In this document: positions 8,802-17,837 of the stretch, piece by piece | Numbering within the stretch: position 1 is the first letter of the stretch | How the letters are laid out: each line of letters starts with the position of its first letter | Assembly (NCBI RefSeq): GCF_900156535.1 | Contig: NZ_FTNV01000001.1 | Coordinates: forward strand, 1,674,001 to 1,738,000 | Length of the DNA stretch: 64,000 bases | Source of the DNA: Roseovarius nanhaiticus | GTDB lineage: Bacteria; Pseudomonadota; Alphaproteobacteria; Rhodobacterales; Rhodobacteraceae | Reading direction: 5' to 3' | Translations under genes and position numbers: made by a program | The notes under the pieces: model-generated | What the model saw: only the letters and a program-made list of their open reading frames with translations | What the model was told of the DNA's origin: nothing | The model's database searches: none

Positions 8802-9995
8802 ATGCACCACGCCCGGACCTCGAGCCCGCTCACATCACTGCGTAACGCGCTGGCCGCGGGGTTGGCACTTGCCTGCCTTTCGGCGCCCGTATCGGCCTTC
8901 GATACCGCGGCCGAGGCGGCCTATGTAGTCGATGTCGGCACCGGCACCGTTCTGCTCGACAAGAACGCAGATCAGCCCCTGCCGCCTGCGTCGATGTCCA
9001 AGCTGATGACGCTCTACGTCGCGTTCGAGGCGATCCGCGACGGGCGCCTGTCGCTCTCCGAAGAGCTGCCCGTCTCGCGCCACGCGATGAGCTATGGCGG
9101 CTCGACCATGTTTCTGGACACGACCGACCGGGTCAAGGTCGAGGATCTGCTGCGCGGCATCATCGTGCTCTCGGGCAACGACGCTTGCGCCGTCATCGCC
9201 GAGGCGCTCAGCCCCGACGGCACCGAGGCGGGCTTTGCCCGGTTCATGACGCAGCGCGCGCAGCAGATGGGCATGACCAATTCGCGCTTTGCCAATTCCA
9301 ACGGCTGGCCCGCGCCGAACCACGTGATGAGCATGCGCGACCTCGCGCTGCTGTCGCGCCATATCATTCAGGATTTTCCCGAATTCTATCCGATGTTCGC
9401 GGAGACCGAATTCGAGTTCGACGGACGTGCGCCTCAGAACACGCAGAACCGCAATCCCATCCTCAATCTCGGCATTGGCGCCGACGGGTTGAAAACCGGA
9501 CACACGCAGGCGGCGGGCTATGGCCTGACCGGCTCGGCCAAGCAGGGCGACCGGCGCGTGATCTTTGTCGTCTCGGGGCTGGAGACCGCGCAGGCGCGGG
9601 CCGAGGAATCCGAGGCCATTGTCAACTGGGCCTTCCGCCAATTCGCCGAAAACACGCTGGTCGAGGCAGGCACGGATGTCGCCCGCGCAGATGTCTGGAT
9701 GGGCGAGACGGACAGCGTGGGTCTTGTTACCGAAAACGATCTGACGATGCTGCTCCCCGTTCTGGGCGATGACAAGGTCGCGGCCGAGGTGATTTATGAC
9801 GGCCCGCTTGAGGCGCCCATCACTGCGGGCACCAAGGTGGGCGAGCTGATCGTGCGCCCCGAGGGCATGCCCGAGACGCGCGTACCGCTGCTGGCCGGAT
9901 CGGATGTGGCGCGGGGCGGTTTCGCCATCCGGCTCAAGACAGTGTCCAGCCTTTTGATCAAGCGGTTGCAGCAGGGGCCCGAGGGCACGCTGTGA
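8802..9995 (+). CDS. dacC: D-alanyl-D-alanine carboxypeptidase (serine-type, peptidase S11)
   Basis: This low-molecular-weight penicillin-binding protein removes the terminal D-Ala from peptidoglycan pentapeptides in the periplasm. It has a signal peptide (LAAGLALACLSAPVSAF) and the three active-site motifs: SMSK (SxxK), SGN (SxN) and KTGH (KTG). A C-terminal beta-domain and an amphipathic tail (SSLLIKRLQQ) would associate with the membrane. I prefer the ATG at 8802 (397 residues) because it puts the signal peptide near the N-terminus; an in-frame ATG at 8736 would add a 22-residue polar leader. The stop overlaps the tmk start by 4 bp (GTGA). The symbol is given by family (DacA/C/F type) and is not exact. 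Confidence 0.88.
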   Translation: MHHARTSSPLTSLRNALAAGLALACLSAPVSAFDTAAEAAYVVDVGTGTVLLDKNADQPLPPASMSKLMTLYVAFEAIRDGRLSLSEELPVSRHAMSYGGSTMFLDTTDRVKVEDLLRGIIVLSGNDACAVIAEALSPDGTEAGFARFMTQRAQQMGMTNSRFANSNGWPAPNHVMSMRDLALLSRHIIQDFPEFYPMFAETEFEFDGRAPQNTQNRNPILNLGIGADGLKTGHTQAAGYGLTGSAKQGDRRVIFVVSGLETAQARAEESEAIVNWAFRQFAENTLVEAGTDVARADVWMGETDSVGLVTENDLTMLLPVLGDDKVAAEVIYDGPLEAPITAGTKVGELIVRPEGMPETRVPLLAGSDVARGGFAIRLKTVSSLLIKRLQQGPEGTL

Positions 9996-10618
9996 CGCAT
10001 GGCCTCTTCGTCAGTTTCGAGGGGATAGACGGGTCGGGCAAATCCACGCAAGCGCGGATGCTGCACGATCATCTGGCTTCCGAAGGCCATGAGGCGATCC
10101 TGACGCGCGAGCCGGGTGGCAGCCCCGGCGCCGAAGAAATCCGCGCTTTGGTGCTGAACGGCGCGCCGGATCGGTGGTCGCCCGAGACCGAATTATTGCT
10201 TTTCACTGCCGCGCGGCGCGACCATCTGGAGCGGACGGTGCGCCCGGCGCTCGAGGCGGGGCGCACCGTGATCTGCGACCGCTTCGCCGACTCGACGCGC
10301 ATGTATCAGGGCCTGCGCGGGCCGGGCTTGCGCGCCAGCGTAGATGCGCTGCACGATCTGATGATCGCGCAGGAGCCGGATCTGACCATCCTTATCGACA
10401 TCGATGCCGAAACCGGCCTTGCCCGCGCGATCGAGCGGGGCGGCGAGGGCCGGTTCGAGGCGTTCGGCGGCGAGATGCAGCAGCGCATGCGCGACGGCTT
10501 TCTCGCGCTGGCCAAGGAATTTGCGGGCCGTTTTGCGGTCATCGATGGCGCGCGCGCGCCGGATGCCGTGGCCGCCGATGTGCGCGCCGCCGTCATGGCC
10601 CGGCTGGGGGCCGCATGA
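9992..10618 (+). CDS. tmk: Thymidylate kinase (dTMP kinase)
   Basis: A 208-residue enzyme that phosphorylates dTMP to dTDP with ATP, an essential step in dTTP supply. It carries the P-loop FEGIDGSGKSTQ near the N-terminus, the DRFADSTRMYQG motif that contacts the nucleotide, and a LID region with the arginine-containing ERGGEGRFEAF. The start is GTG at 9992, overlapping the preceding stop. Its own stop overlaps the holB start (ATGA), so dacC-tmk-holB form a translationally coupled chain. The tmk-holB order is widespread in bacteria. Confidence 0.96.
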   Translation: MTHGLFVSFEGIDGSGKSTQARMLHDHLASEGHEAILTREPGGSPGAEEIRALVLNGAPDRWSPETELLLFTAARRDHLERTVRPALEAGRTVICDRFADSTRMYQGLRGPGLRASVDALHDLMIAQEPDLTILIDIDAETGLARAIERGGEGRFEAFGGEMQQRMRDGFLALAKEFAGRFAVIDGARAPDAVAADVRAAVMARLGAA

Positions 10619-11739
10619 GCGACGACGCCCCGCAGCCTGACCGCATCGAAGGCGCGCCCCACCCGCGCGAGACAGCGCAGCTGATTGGGCAGGGCGCCGC
10701 CGAGGCGGCGTTTCTGGCCGCTTACAACGACGACCGCCTGCATCACGCGTGGCTTCTGACCGGCGCGCGCGGCGTGGGCAAGGCGACATTTGCCTGGCGC
10801 GCGGCGCGGTTCCTTTTGGCCCATGATGAAGGGGAGGACGGCATGTTCGGCGCGCCGCCCGCGCCCGATACCCTTGATATATCGCCCGATCATCCGGTCT
10901 CGCGGCGCATCCTGGCCCGGTCCGAGCCGCAGCTGTTCCACATCACGCGCCAGATCAACGAAGATACCAAACGCCTACGTGACGTGATCCGCGCCGAGGA
11001 TGTGCGCAGCCTGCACAACTTCCTCATGCTTTCCAGCGCCGATGGCGGCCGCCGCGCCGTTATCATCGACGCGGCGGATGAGATGAATGTGACCGCCGCC
11101 AACTCCCTTCTCAAGATGCTGGAGGAGCCGCCCGCGCGCACGACATTCTTTCTGATCAGCCATCAGCCCTCCGGCCTCTTGCCCACGATCCGATCGCGCT
11201 GCCGCGAGCTGCGCCTGCCACCGCTCACTGCAGATGACATGGCCGCGGCGCTGGCGCAGGCCGGGGCCGAGACGGGCGCACAGACCGCCGCGCTGGCCGC
11301 GCTCTCGGGCGGGTCGGTGGGCGAGGCGGTGCGCCTGATCAACCTCGGCGGGCTGGAGCTTTATGCGCAGCTGGTCACGCTCTTGTCGGATCTGCCGAAT
11401 GTCGATCGCCCTCGCGCGCTGGCACTGGCCAATGCCGCCGCACAGCGCGGCGCCGAGGACAAGCTGACCCTGCTCATCTGGATGATCGAGCTGATCCTGG
11501 GCCGCATGGCTCAGACCGGCGCAACCGGCGCGGCGCCCAGCCCCGAGGCCGCCCCCGGCGAGGCCGAGATGCTGACCCGCGCCGCGCCCGATCTGGCCGC
11601 CGCCCGCGCCTGGGCCGATTGCGCGCAGGATGTGGGGACGCGGATGCGCCATGGCCGGGCGGTCAACCTTGACCCTGCCTCACTCGTCCTAGATACCGTG
11701 TTCAGAATACAAAAGACGGCGGCGGGTCAGCCCGCCTGA
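10615..11739 (+). CDS. holB: DNA polymerase III delta-prime subunit
   Basis: This 374-residue AAA+ clamp-loader subunit works with gamma/tau and delta to load the sliding clamp. It shows LLTGARGVGKATFAWRAARF (P-loop-like, about residues 47-66), the sensor region AANSLLKMLEEPPARTTFFL and RSRCRELRLPPL, which matches the SRC motif of clamp-loader subunits. The P-loop keeps GVGKAT. The classical zinc-binding cysteines are not evident, as is common in alphaproteobacterial HolB. The ATG overlaps the tmk stop by 4 bp. A short 7-bp gap separates it from tatD. Confidence 0.93.
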   Translation: MSDDAPQPDRIEGAPHPRETAQLIGQGAAEAAFLAAYNDDRLHHAWLLTGARGVGKATFAWRAARFLLAHDEGEDGMFGAPPAPDTLDISPDHPVSRRILARSEPQLFHITRQINEDTKRLRDVIRAEDVRSLHNFLMLSSADGGRRAVIIDAADEMNVTAANSLLKMLEEPPARTTFFLISHQPSGLLPTIRSRCRELRLPPLTADDMAAALAQAGAETGAQTAALAALSGGSVGEAVRLINLGGLELYAQLVTLLSDLPNVDRPRALALANAAAQRGAEDKLTLLIWMIELILGRMAQTGATGAAPSPEAAPGEAEMLTRAAPDLAAARAWADCAQDVGTRMRHGRAVNLDPASLVLDTVFRIQKTAAGQPA

Positions 11740-11746
11740 GGGGCGC

Positions 11747-12550
11747 ATGACTGAAATTACAATCACCGACAGCCACTGCCACCTCGACTTTCCAGACTTC
11801 GCCGAGGAGCTGCCCGACGTCGTGGACCGCGCCGTTGCCGCTGGCGTCACGCGCATGGTGACGATCTGCACCAGGCTGCGGCAGGAGCCGCAGGTGCGCG
11901 CCATCGCCGAAGCGCATGCGCCGGTATTCTACGCCGCCGGCACCCACCCGATGAGCGCGGCGGACGAGCCGCTGGTGAGCGTTGACGAATTGGTGGCGCT
12001 GGCGCAGCACCCGAAATTTGTCGGCATCGGCGAGACGGGGCTGGATTATCACTACACCGCCGAGAGTGCCGAGGTGCAGCAGACCAGCCTGCGCATCCAT
12101 ATCGAGGCCGCGCGCCGCACAGGCCTGCCTTTGATCATCCACGCGCGGGATGCGGATGCGGACATGGCCCGCATCCTGGCCGAAGAGCACGCGCAAGGCG
12201 CCTATGCCTGCGTCATGCATTGCTTTAGCTCCGGCGCGGAACTCGCTGAAAAGGCTCTGGATCTCGGGTTCTACCTTAGCATGTCCGGCATCACGGCCTT
12301 TCCCAAGTCGGGCGATCTGCGTGACATCTTTGCTGCCGCTCCGCGGGACCGTATCTTGGTCGAGACGGACGCGCCCTATCTTGCCCCTCCGCCCCATCGC
12401 GGCAGGCGGAACGAGCCGGCCTATACCGCGCATACGGCCCGAAAGGGCGCCGAGACGATGGGCATGGACTGGGCCAAATTCGCCGCCCAGACACAAGCCA
12501 ATTTCGACCGGCTTTTTACCAAGGTCGCGGCCTATGAGGGGCGTGGCTGA
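11747..12550 (+). CDS. tatD: TatD-family metal-dependent hydrolase (DNase)
   Basis: A 267-residue TIM-barrel hydrolase. The metal ligands expected for TatD are visible: TDSHCHLDF (HxH) at the N-terminus, GETGLDYHY (Glu), IIHARDAD, VMHCFSSG (His) and VETDAPYL (Asp). Family members act as 3'-5' exonucleases on DNA or as D-Tyr-tRNA/other hydrolases; the best-supported role is DNA repair or DNA fragmentation. It follows holB by 7 bp and its stop shares one base with the next start (TGATG). In many proteobacteria a tatD paralogue follows holB, sometimes with metG between them; here metG is absent. Confidence 0.93.
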   Translation: MTEITITDSHCHLDFPDFAEELPDVVDRAVAAGVTRMVTICTRLRQEPQVRAIAEAHAPVFYAAGTHPMSAADEPLVSVDELVALAQHPKFVGIGETGLDYHYTAESAEVQQTSLRIHIEAARRTGLPLIIHARDADADMARILAEEHAQGAYACVMHCFSSGAELAEKALDLGFYLSMSGITAFPKSGDLRDIFAAAPRDRILVETDAPYLAPPPHRGRRNEPAYTAHTARKGAETMGMDWAKFAAQTQANFDRLFTKVAAYEGRG

Positions 12551-13374
12551 TGACGACACGCAGGTTCATCATCCTTGGCTGCGGCTCGTCCGGTGGCGTG
12601 CCGCGTCTGGCGGATATGCCCGGTGGCAACTGGGGTGATTGCGACCCCGCCGAGCCGCGCAACCGCCGCACGCGCTGCTCGATCCTGATCGAGCAGGAGG
12701 GCGCGGATGGCGGCCTCACCCGCGTTTTGATCGATGCCTCGCCCGACATGCGCGAGCAGCTTTTGCGCCACGGTATCGGCACGCTGGACGCGGTTGTCTT
12801 TACCCATAGCCACGCCGATCACTGCCACGGCCTCGATGATCTGCGTATCATTGTCTTCAACTCGCCCGGCCGCCTGCCGGTCTGGGCCGAGCCCGCGACG
12901 CAAGCCGCCCTGATGGAGCGGTTCGGCTACGCCTTCGTTCAGCCCCAAGGGTCGAGCTATCCGCCCATTCTGGACATGAACACGATCGATGGCGACATCA
13001 CCGTGACGGGCGCCGGCGGTGCGATCACGCTCAGCCCCTTCGAGGTCGAGCATGGCGCCATGATGGCGCTGGGATTCCGCGTGGGCGATGTTGCCTATCT
13101 GCCCGATGTGGCCGATATGAACGCCGCGTGCTGGGACAAGGTGCAGGGCCTCGACACCTGGATCCTCGACGCGCTGCGCCGCAAGCCGCATCCGACGCAT
13201 CTGCATCTGGAGCGGACGCTGGAATGGCTGGCCCGCGCCGCGCCGCGCCGGGGCGTCATCACCAACATGCACACGGATATGGATTACCGCACGCTTCTGG
13301 CCGAGCTGCCGGAGGGTATCGACGTGGCCTATGATGGCATGACACTGACATTCGACGTGCCGAAGGCGGGGTAG
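12550..13374 (+). CDS. Metallo-beta-lactamase-fold hydrolase (PhnP-like)
   Basis: A 274-residue MBL-fold protein with the two-metal signature THSHADHCHGLDDL. Further histidines downstream (FEVEHGAMMALGF; the NMHTDMDY region near the end) complete the site. The N-terminal ILGCGSSGGVPR is typical of the PhnP/YcbX-like phosphodiesterase group, which hydrolyses cyclic phosphodiesters. No phn genes are nearby. Instead it ends the tmk-holB-tatD operon, overlapping the tatD stop by one base, which is a conserved arrangement in alphaproteobacteria. The substrate is unknown. Confidence 0.88.
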   Translation: MTTRRFIILGCGSSGGVPRLADMPGGNWGDCDPAEPRNRRTRCSILIEQEGADGGLTRVLIDASPDMREQLLRHGIGTLDAVVFTHSHADHCHGLDDLRIIVFNSPGRLPVWAEPATQAALMERFGYAFVQPQGSSYPPILDMNTIDGDITVTGAGGAITLSPFEVEHGAMMALGFRVGDVAYLPDVADMNAACWDKVQGLDTWILDALRRKPHPTHLHLERTLEWLARAAPRRGVITNMHTDMDYRTLLAELPEGIDVAYDGMTLTFDVPKAG

Positions 13375-13378
13375 GGAC

Positions 13379-14308
13379 TTGAGCGCACTTCTGGACGTCG
13401 TCCTGCCCGTTTTCGTTGTGATCGGGGCAGGGTATCTGGTGGTCTGGCGCGGCTGGTTCGCGCAGTCGGGCGTCGAGGGCCTGATCCGCTTTACGCAGAA
13501 TTTCGCCATTCCCTGCCTGCTCTTCACCGCGATATCGCAGCTGGATCTGGGCGAGAATTTCAATTTCCCGCTGCTTTTCAGCTTCTATTCGGGCGCGCTG
13601 GCCGGGTTCTTCCTTGGTATGTTCGGCGCGCGGCTGGTCTTTGGCCGCCGCTGGGAGGACGCGATCGCAATCGGCTTCTGCTGTCTTTTTTCCAACTCGG
13701 TCCTTCTGGGCCTGCCTATCACCGAGCGCGCCTATGGCGCGGATGCGCTGGAGGCGAACTTTGCCATCATCGCGCTGCACTCGCCCTTTTGCTACGGCGT
13801 GGGCATCACGGCGATGGAGATTGCGCGCTCGGGCGGGGGCGGCTCTGCCCAAGTGGCACGCAAGGTGTTGAAGGCCATGTTCTCGAACGCGCTGATCATC
13901 GGGATCGGGCTGGGCGTGATCGTCAATCTCAGTGGCCTCACGGTGCCCGCGCCGCTGCAGAGCGGGCTTGACCTGATCGCGCGCGCGGCCCTGCCAGCGG
14001 CACTCTTCGGGCTGGGCGGTGTGCTGGTGCAGTACAAGCCCGAGGGAGACCTGCGGGTGATCGCCATGGTCTGCGTGATCGCGTTGATCGCGCATCCCAC
14101 GATCACCTTCACCCTTGGCACCGTGCTGAGCCTGCCCGAGAACGCCATTCGAAGCGCCGTCGTCACCGGTGCAATGGCGCCGGGGATCAACGCCTATATC
14201 TTTGCCAACATGTATTGCGCCGCGCGGCGGGTTGCGGCCTCGGCCGTGCTGATCGGTACCGCGCTCTCGATCCTGACGACATGGGTCTGGCTGGGGCTTT
14301 TGCCGTGA
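13379..14308 (+). CDS. AEC-family (auxin efflux carrier) transporter
   Basis: A 309-residue integral membrane protein with about ten hydrophobic segments, beginning LLDVVLPVFVVIGAGYLVVW and including the family pattern FTQNFAIPCLLFTAIS after the first helix. AEC transporters export or import organic acids or anions; the bacterial substrates are diverse (malonate, malate) and cannot be read from the sequence. The start is TTG at 13379, four bases after the MBL-hydrolase stop and next to a GTAGGGA ribosome-site-like sequence. It may be read as the last gene of the tmk operon or with the PACE gene that follows. Confidence 0.85.
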   Translation: MSALLDVVLPVFVVIGAGYLVVWRGWFAQSGVEGLIRFTQNFAIPCLLFTAISQLDLGENFNFPLLFSFYSGALAGFFLGMFGARLVFGRRWEDAIAIGFCCLFSNSVLLGLPITERAYGADALEANFAIIALHSPFCYGVGITAMEIARSGGGGSAQVARKVLKAMFSNALIIGIGLGVIVNLSGLTVPAPLQSGLDLIARAALPAALFGLGGVLVQYKPEGDLRVIAMVCVIALIAHPTITFTLGTVLSLPENAIRSAVVTGAMAPGINAYIFANMYCAARRVAASAVLIGTALSILTTWVWLGLLP

Positions 14309-14330
14309 TAACCCGCCGAAAGCATTTCTG

Positions 14331-14756
14331 ATGCGAACCACGCGCGACAGGATTCGCCACGCGGTCATGTTCGAGGCGGTCGGCCTTGCCATCGTCATCG
14401 GCTTCGGCGGCTGGCTCTTTGGCCTCGCGACGCGGGATATGAGCGTGATCGCGGTGGTCAGCACCACGCTCGCCACGCTCTGGACCTATGTCTATAACCT
14501 GCTGTTCGACCGAGTGATGCAAGCGCGCGTCGGCCATACGCGCAAGGGGCTGTGGCTGCGCGTCGGGCATTCGGTGCTGTTCGAGATCGGGCTTTTGACC
14601 ATACTCGTGCCCTTCATCGCGCTTTACCTCCAGATCGGTCTGATCGAGGCGTTGCTGATGGATGTGGCGATATCGCTGTTCTATCTCGTCTTCGCTTTTG
14701 GCTATAACTGGCTCTACGACATCGTCTTTCCGGTGCCCGAAGCGCCGCGCCCCTGA
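14331..14756 (+). CDS. PACE-family efflux transporter (chlorhexidine efflux type)
   Basis: A 141-residue protein with four transmembrane helices arranged as two tandem BTP units, the fold of Proteobacterial Antimicrobial Compound Efflux (AceI-like) transporters. The first unit carries RHAVMFEAVGLAIVIGFGGW and TYVYNLLFDRV. The second repeats it as GHSVLFEIGLLTILVPFIAL and FGYNWLYDIVFP. The glutamate in MFE is the residue known to couple proton binding in AceI. It follows the AEC transporter by 22 bp and is convergent with the enolase-superfamily gene. Likely inner-membrane export of a cationic amphiphile; the native substrate is unknown, although short diamines are reported for some members. 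Confidence 0.85.
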   Translation: MRTTRDRIRHAVMFEAVGLAIVIGFGGWLFGLATRDMSVIAVVSTTLATLWTYVYNLLFDRVMQARVGHTRKGLWLRVGHSVLFEIGLLTILVPFIALYLQIGLIEALLMDVAISLFYLVFAFGYNWLYDIVFPVPEAPRP

Positions 14757-14764
14757 AGGCGGAC

Positions 14765-15991
14765 CTAGTCGCGCACCCCGCCCCCCTTGAACGCGTTGGG
14801 GCCGTGGTAATTCACTGGCTCCTCGGTCATTTCCAGATGCAGGCCCTCGCCGCGCCAAGGATGCGCGCGGGCCAGATCCTCGTCCACTTCGATGCCAAGG
14901 CCGGGCGCCTCAGGCACATCAATGTAGCCGTCCGTGATGGTGATGCTGCTCTGGATCAGCGCGCGGTGAAAGCCGGTGTCGATCGTCTCGGCCATCAGAA
15001 GGTTCGGGATGCTGGCCGCCAGTTGCACATTCGCGGCCCACTCGATGGGCCCGGCGTATAGATGCGGGGCCACCTGCGCATTATAGACCTCGGCCATGGC
15101 CGCGATCTTCTTGCATTCCCAAATGCCCCCCGCGCGGCCCAAGGCGGGTTGCAGGATCGCGGCGCCGCCATCGCGCAGAACGGGCGCGAACTCGGCCTTG
15201 GTGGTCAGCCGCTCGCCCACGGCGATGGGCAGGCCGGTGGCGGCGCCCACCTTGGCCAATGCGCCCACATTATCGGGTGGGCACGGCTCCTCGTACCAAA
15301 GCGGATCATAGGGCGCGATGGCACGGCCGAGGCGAATGGCGCCCGCGGTGGTGAACTGCCCATGCGTGCCGAAAAGCAGATCCGCCCGGTCGCCCACCGC
15401 CTCGCGGATCGCCGCGCAGAAGGCCACCGATTGCGCGATGTCGCGCCGCGAGGGCATATGCCCGCCGCGCAGCGTGTAGGGGCCTGCGGGATCAAATTTC
15501 ACGGCTGTATAGCCCTCATCCACCAGCTGCGCCGCGCTTTCGGCGGCCATGTCGGCAGAGGACCAGAACGCGTCCTCGTCGTGATGGGGCAGGGGATAGA
15601 GATAGCTGTAGGCGCGGATGCGGTCATTGACGCGGCCCCCCAGAAGGGCATGCACCGGGCGATCATACGCCTTGCCGAGGATGTCCCAGCAGGCGATCTC
15701 CAGTCCCGAAAACGCGCCCATCACGGTCAGGTCGGGTCGCTGCGTGAAGCCCGAGGAATAGACGCGGCGGAACATCAGCTCGATATTCTCGGGGTTCTCA
15801 CCGGCCATGTGCCGCTCGAACACATCCTCGATCACGGCGCGCATCGCCTCGGGGCCGACGCTTGCGGCATAACATTCGCCCCAGCCGATGATGCCGGTAT
15901 CGGTGGTCACCTTGACGAGGATCCAGTAGCGCCCGCCCCAACCGGGGGCGGGGGGCGAGGTGACGATGATGTCGAGATGATTGAGACGCAT
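14765..15991 (-). CDS. Mandelate racemase/muconate lactonizing enzyme (enolase) superfamily protein
   Basis: A 408-residue enolase-superfamily enzyme. The N-terminal capping domain (RYWILVKVTTDTGIIGWGEC) is followed by a barrel with AVKFDPAG, the region LLFGTHGQFT, WYEEPCPPDN, GERLTTKAEF and VAPHLYAGPI. This fits the galactonate-dehydratase-like subgroup, which abstracts a proton alpha to a carboxylate and often dehydrates sugar acids. The ATG at 15991 follows AGGAGC at good distance; a longer upstream frame is open but overlaps the previous gene. It is the last gene of a four-gene minus-strand operon, 11 bp after the threonine dehydratase stop. The substrate is unassigned. Confidence 0.87.
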   Translation of the reverse strand: MRLNHLDIIVTSPPAPGWGGRYWILVKVTTDTGIIGWGECYAASVGPEAMRAVIEDVFERHMAGENPENIELMFRRVYSSGFTQRPDLTVMGAFSGLEIACWDILGKAYDRPVHALLGGRVNDRIRAYSYLYPLPHHDEDAFWSSADMAAESAAQLVDEGYTAVKFDPAGPYTLRGGHMPSRRDIAQSVAFCAAIREAVGDRADLLFGTHGQFTTAGAIRLGRAIAPYDPLWYEEPCPPDNVGALAKVGAATGLPIAVGERLTTKAEFAPVLRDGGAAILQPALGRAGGIWECKKIAAMAEVYNAQVAPHLYAGPIEWAANVQLAASIPNLLMAETIDTGFHRALIQSSITITDGYIDVPEAPGLGIEVDEDLARAHPWRGEGLHLEMTEEPVNYHGPNAFKGGGVRD

Positions 15992-16002
15992 TGCGTGCGC
16001 TC

Positions 16003-16992
16003 CTAAGTATCGAGGCTGCCGTAACGGGACAGCGCGCGTTGAAAGATATCGGCATCCACGTTCCCGCCGGAGATGGTGACGATCACATCGTCGCCTTCGA
16101 TCTGATCGGCGCGGAAAAGCGCGGCGGCCAGCGCCACAGCGCCCCCCGGCTCGGCCACCAGTTTCAGCCGCCCCCAAGCGAGGGCCATGGCGCGAAGCGC
16201 CTCTTCGTCGGACACGGCGAGGCCCGGACCGCAGAGGCGCTGCAGGATGGGAAAGGTAATTTCGCCCGGCTGGGGCGTGATGATCGCATCGCACAGCCCG
16301 CCGGAGGTGCGCGCGTTGCGCTCAATCCGGCCCGACGCCAAAGAGCGGGCGGTATCGTCGAAATCCTCAGGCTCACAGGGCCGCGCGCGCAGGCCGGGTG
16401 CGTCCGCCTCCAGCGCCAGCGCGATGCCCGAGGTGAAGCCGCCGCCGCCGCAGCAGACCAGCACATCGGCACGCCGGATGCCCATCTCCGCCGCATCCTC
16501 GGCAATCTCGAGGCCCGCGGTGCCCTGGCCTGCGATCACTTGCGGCTCGTCATAGGGGCGGATCAGGGTCAAGCCGCGCGCGGCCTCCAGAGCCTCGCCG
16601 ATTTCCTCGCGGCTTTCGCCGCCGGCGCGGTCATATAACACCACCTCGGCCCCGAGGGCGCGGGTATTGGCAATTTTCAGCGCTGGCGCATCGCTGGGCA
16701 TGATGATGACGCTGGGCACGCCATGCTGCGCCGCCGCCAGTGCCACGCCTTGCGCGTGATTGCCGGAGGAAAAGGCCAGCACGCCGCGCGCGCGAGTGGC
16801 ATCGTCCAGCGCCGAGACCGCCGCATATCCCCCGCGATACTTGAAACTGCCAGTATGCTGAAGGCACTCGGGCTTGACCCAGACGCGCCGCCCGGCGATC
16901 CGGTCGAGGAAGGGCGAAGACAGCAGCGGCGTGCGCCGGGCGTGGCCCTTTATGCGCGCGGCAGCGGCGCGGATCATGTCGATATCGCTCAT
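16003..16992 (-). CDS. Pyridoxal-phosphate threonine/serine dehydratase family protein
   Basis: A 329-residue fold-type II PLP enzyme. The cofactor lysine is in HTGSFKYRGGYAA, the substrate loop is SSGNHAQGVALAA, and the phosphate-binding glycine loop is CCGGGGFTSGIALALE. The C-terminal EPGGAVALAAALF and TISGGNVD are typical of the IlvA/TdcB/serine-racemase group without an ACT regulatory domain, so it is probably a catabolic deaminase. The ATG overlaps the stop of the upstream alpha/beta hydrolase by 4 bp. Threonine, serine or a hydroxy-amino acid (3-hydroxyaspartate) are possible substrates; the context does not decide. Confidence 0.88.
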   Translation of the reverse strand: MSDIDMIRAAAARIKGHARRTPLLSSPFLDRIAGRRVWVKPECLQHTGSFKYRGGYAAVSALDDATRARGVLAFSSGNHAQGVALAAAQHGVPSVIIMPSDAPALKIANTRALGAEVVLYDRAGGESREEIGEALEAARGLTLIRPYDEPQVIAGQGTAGLEIAEDAAEMGIRRADVLVCCGGGGFTSGIALALEADAPGLRARPCEPEDFDDTARSLASGRIERNARTSGGLCDAIITPQPGEITFPILQRLCGPGLAVSDEEALRAMALAWGRLKLVAEPGGAVALAAALFRADQIEGDDVIVTISGGNVDADIFQRALSRYGSLDT

Positions 16993-17837
16993 GCGAAGTC
17001 CTTCAGATGGCTGAGAATTCCCTCCAGCGCCGCGCGCTCGTCGAGGAAGGGCACATGGCCCCGGTCCGGCACTGTGACGGCCCGCATATCTGGCGCGCGG
17101 GCCTGCATCCGCGCCAGTATCTCGGCATTCAGCAGGTCGGAATTCGCGCCCTGCAGCACCGTGACGGGCAGCTGGGCCAAGGCATCCCACAGCGCCCAGA
17201 GATCGGGCGCGGGGCCGGCGCCCGCCTGACCCAGCAGCGCGTCGCGCAAACGCGGATCATAGCGCAGATCGAGACCATCAGAGGCCTGGTTCCAGATCAG
17301 CTCGGCATGGATACGCCAACGATCGCGCGTCACGCCCGCAAAGCGCGGCGCCATGAGGGCCACAAGAGCATCCGCAGCCGCATCGTAATTCGCAAAGGTC
17401 GGACGTTGGCCGACATACTCGAAAATCCGCTCCAGCCCGCCGGGCGCAATTTCCGGACCAATATCGTTGAGAATGGCGCCGTTCAGCCTTTGGGGATGCG
17501 TCGCCGCAAGCAGCATTGCGATCAGACCGCCCCGCGAAGTCCCGAGGATCGTTGCACGCTCCAGCCCCAGATGATCCATGAGGGCGATGGCGTCTTCGGC
17601 CTCCTGCGCGACGGAATAGGTGGTGATATCATGCGCCCAATCCGACTGACCACGTCCGCGATAATCCATGCGGATCACGCGGTATTCGGGCAGGAACGGC
17701 AGGACAAAGCGGAAATCCTCGGAATTCCGCGTAAGGCCCGCAAGGCATAGGATCGCGGGGCCATCATGTGCGCCCGGCGCGTCCAGACTGTCGATATAAT
17801 GCAGGTTGAGCCCATCGGGGGCGGTGAAGCGGGCCAT
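16989..17837 (-). CDS. Alpha/beta-fold hydrolase
   Basis: A 282-residue alpha/beta hydrolase. It has the oxyanion region LCLAGLTRNSEDF, DYRGRGQSD, the nucleophile elbow GTSRGG (Ser of G-x-S-x-G) and the late histidine in VPDRGHVPFLDE. Its substrate is unknown; homologues hydrolyse esters or C-C bonds of small acids. It is translationally coupled at both ends: the ATG overlaps the stop of the haloacid dehalogenase, and its stop overlaps the threonine-dehydratase start, both as ATGA. This makes a shared pathway likely. Confidence 0.87.
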   Translation of the reverse strand: MARFTAPDGLNLHYIDSLDAPGAHDGPAILCLAGLTRNSEDFRFVLPFLPEYRVIRMDYRGRGQSDWAHDITTYSVAQEAEDAIALMDHLGLERATILGTSRGGLIAMLLAATHPQRLNGAILNDIGPEIAPGGLERIFEYVGQRPTFANYDAAADALVALMAPRFAGVTRDRWRIHAELIWNQASDGLDLRYDPRLRDALLGQAGAGPAPDLWALWDALAQLPVTVLQGANSDLLNAEILARMQARAPDMRAVTVPDRGHVPFLDERAALEGILSHLKDFA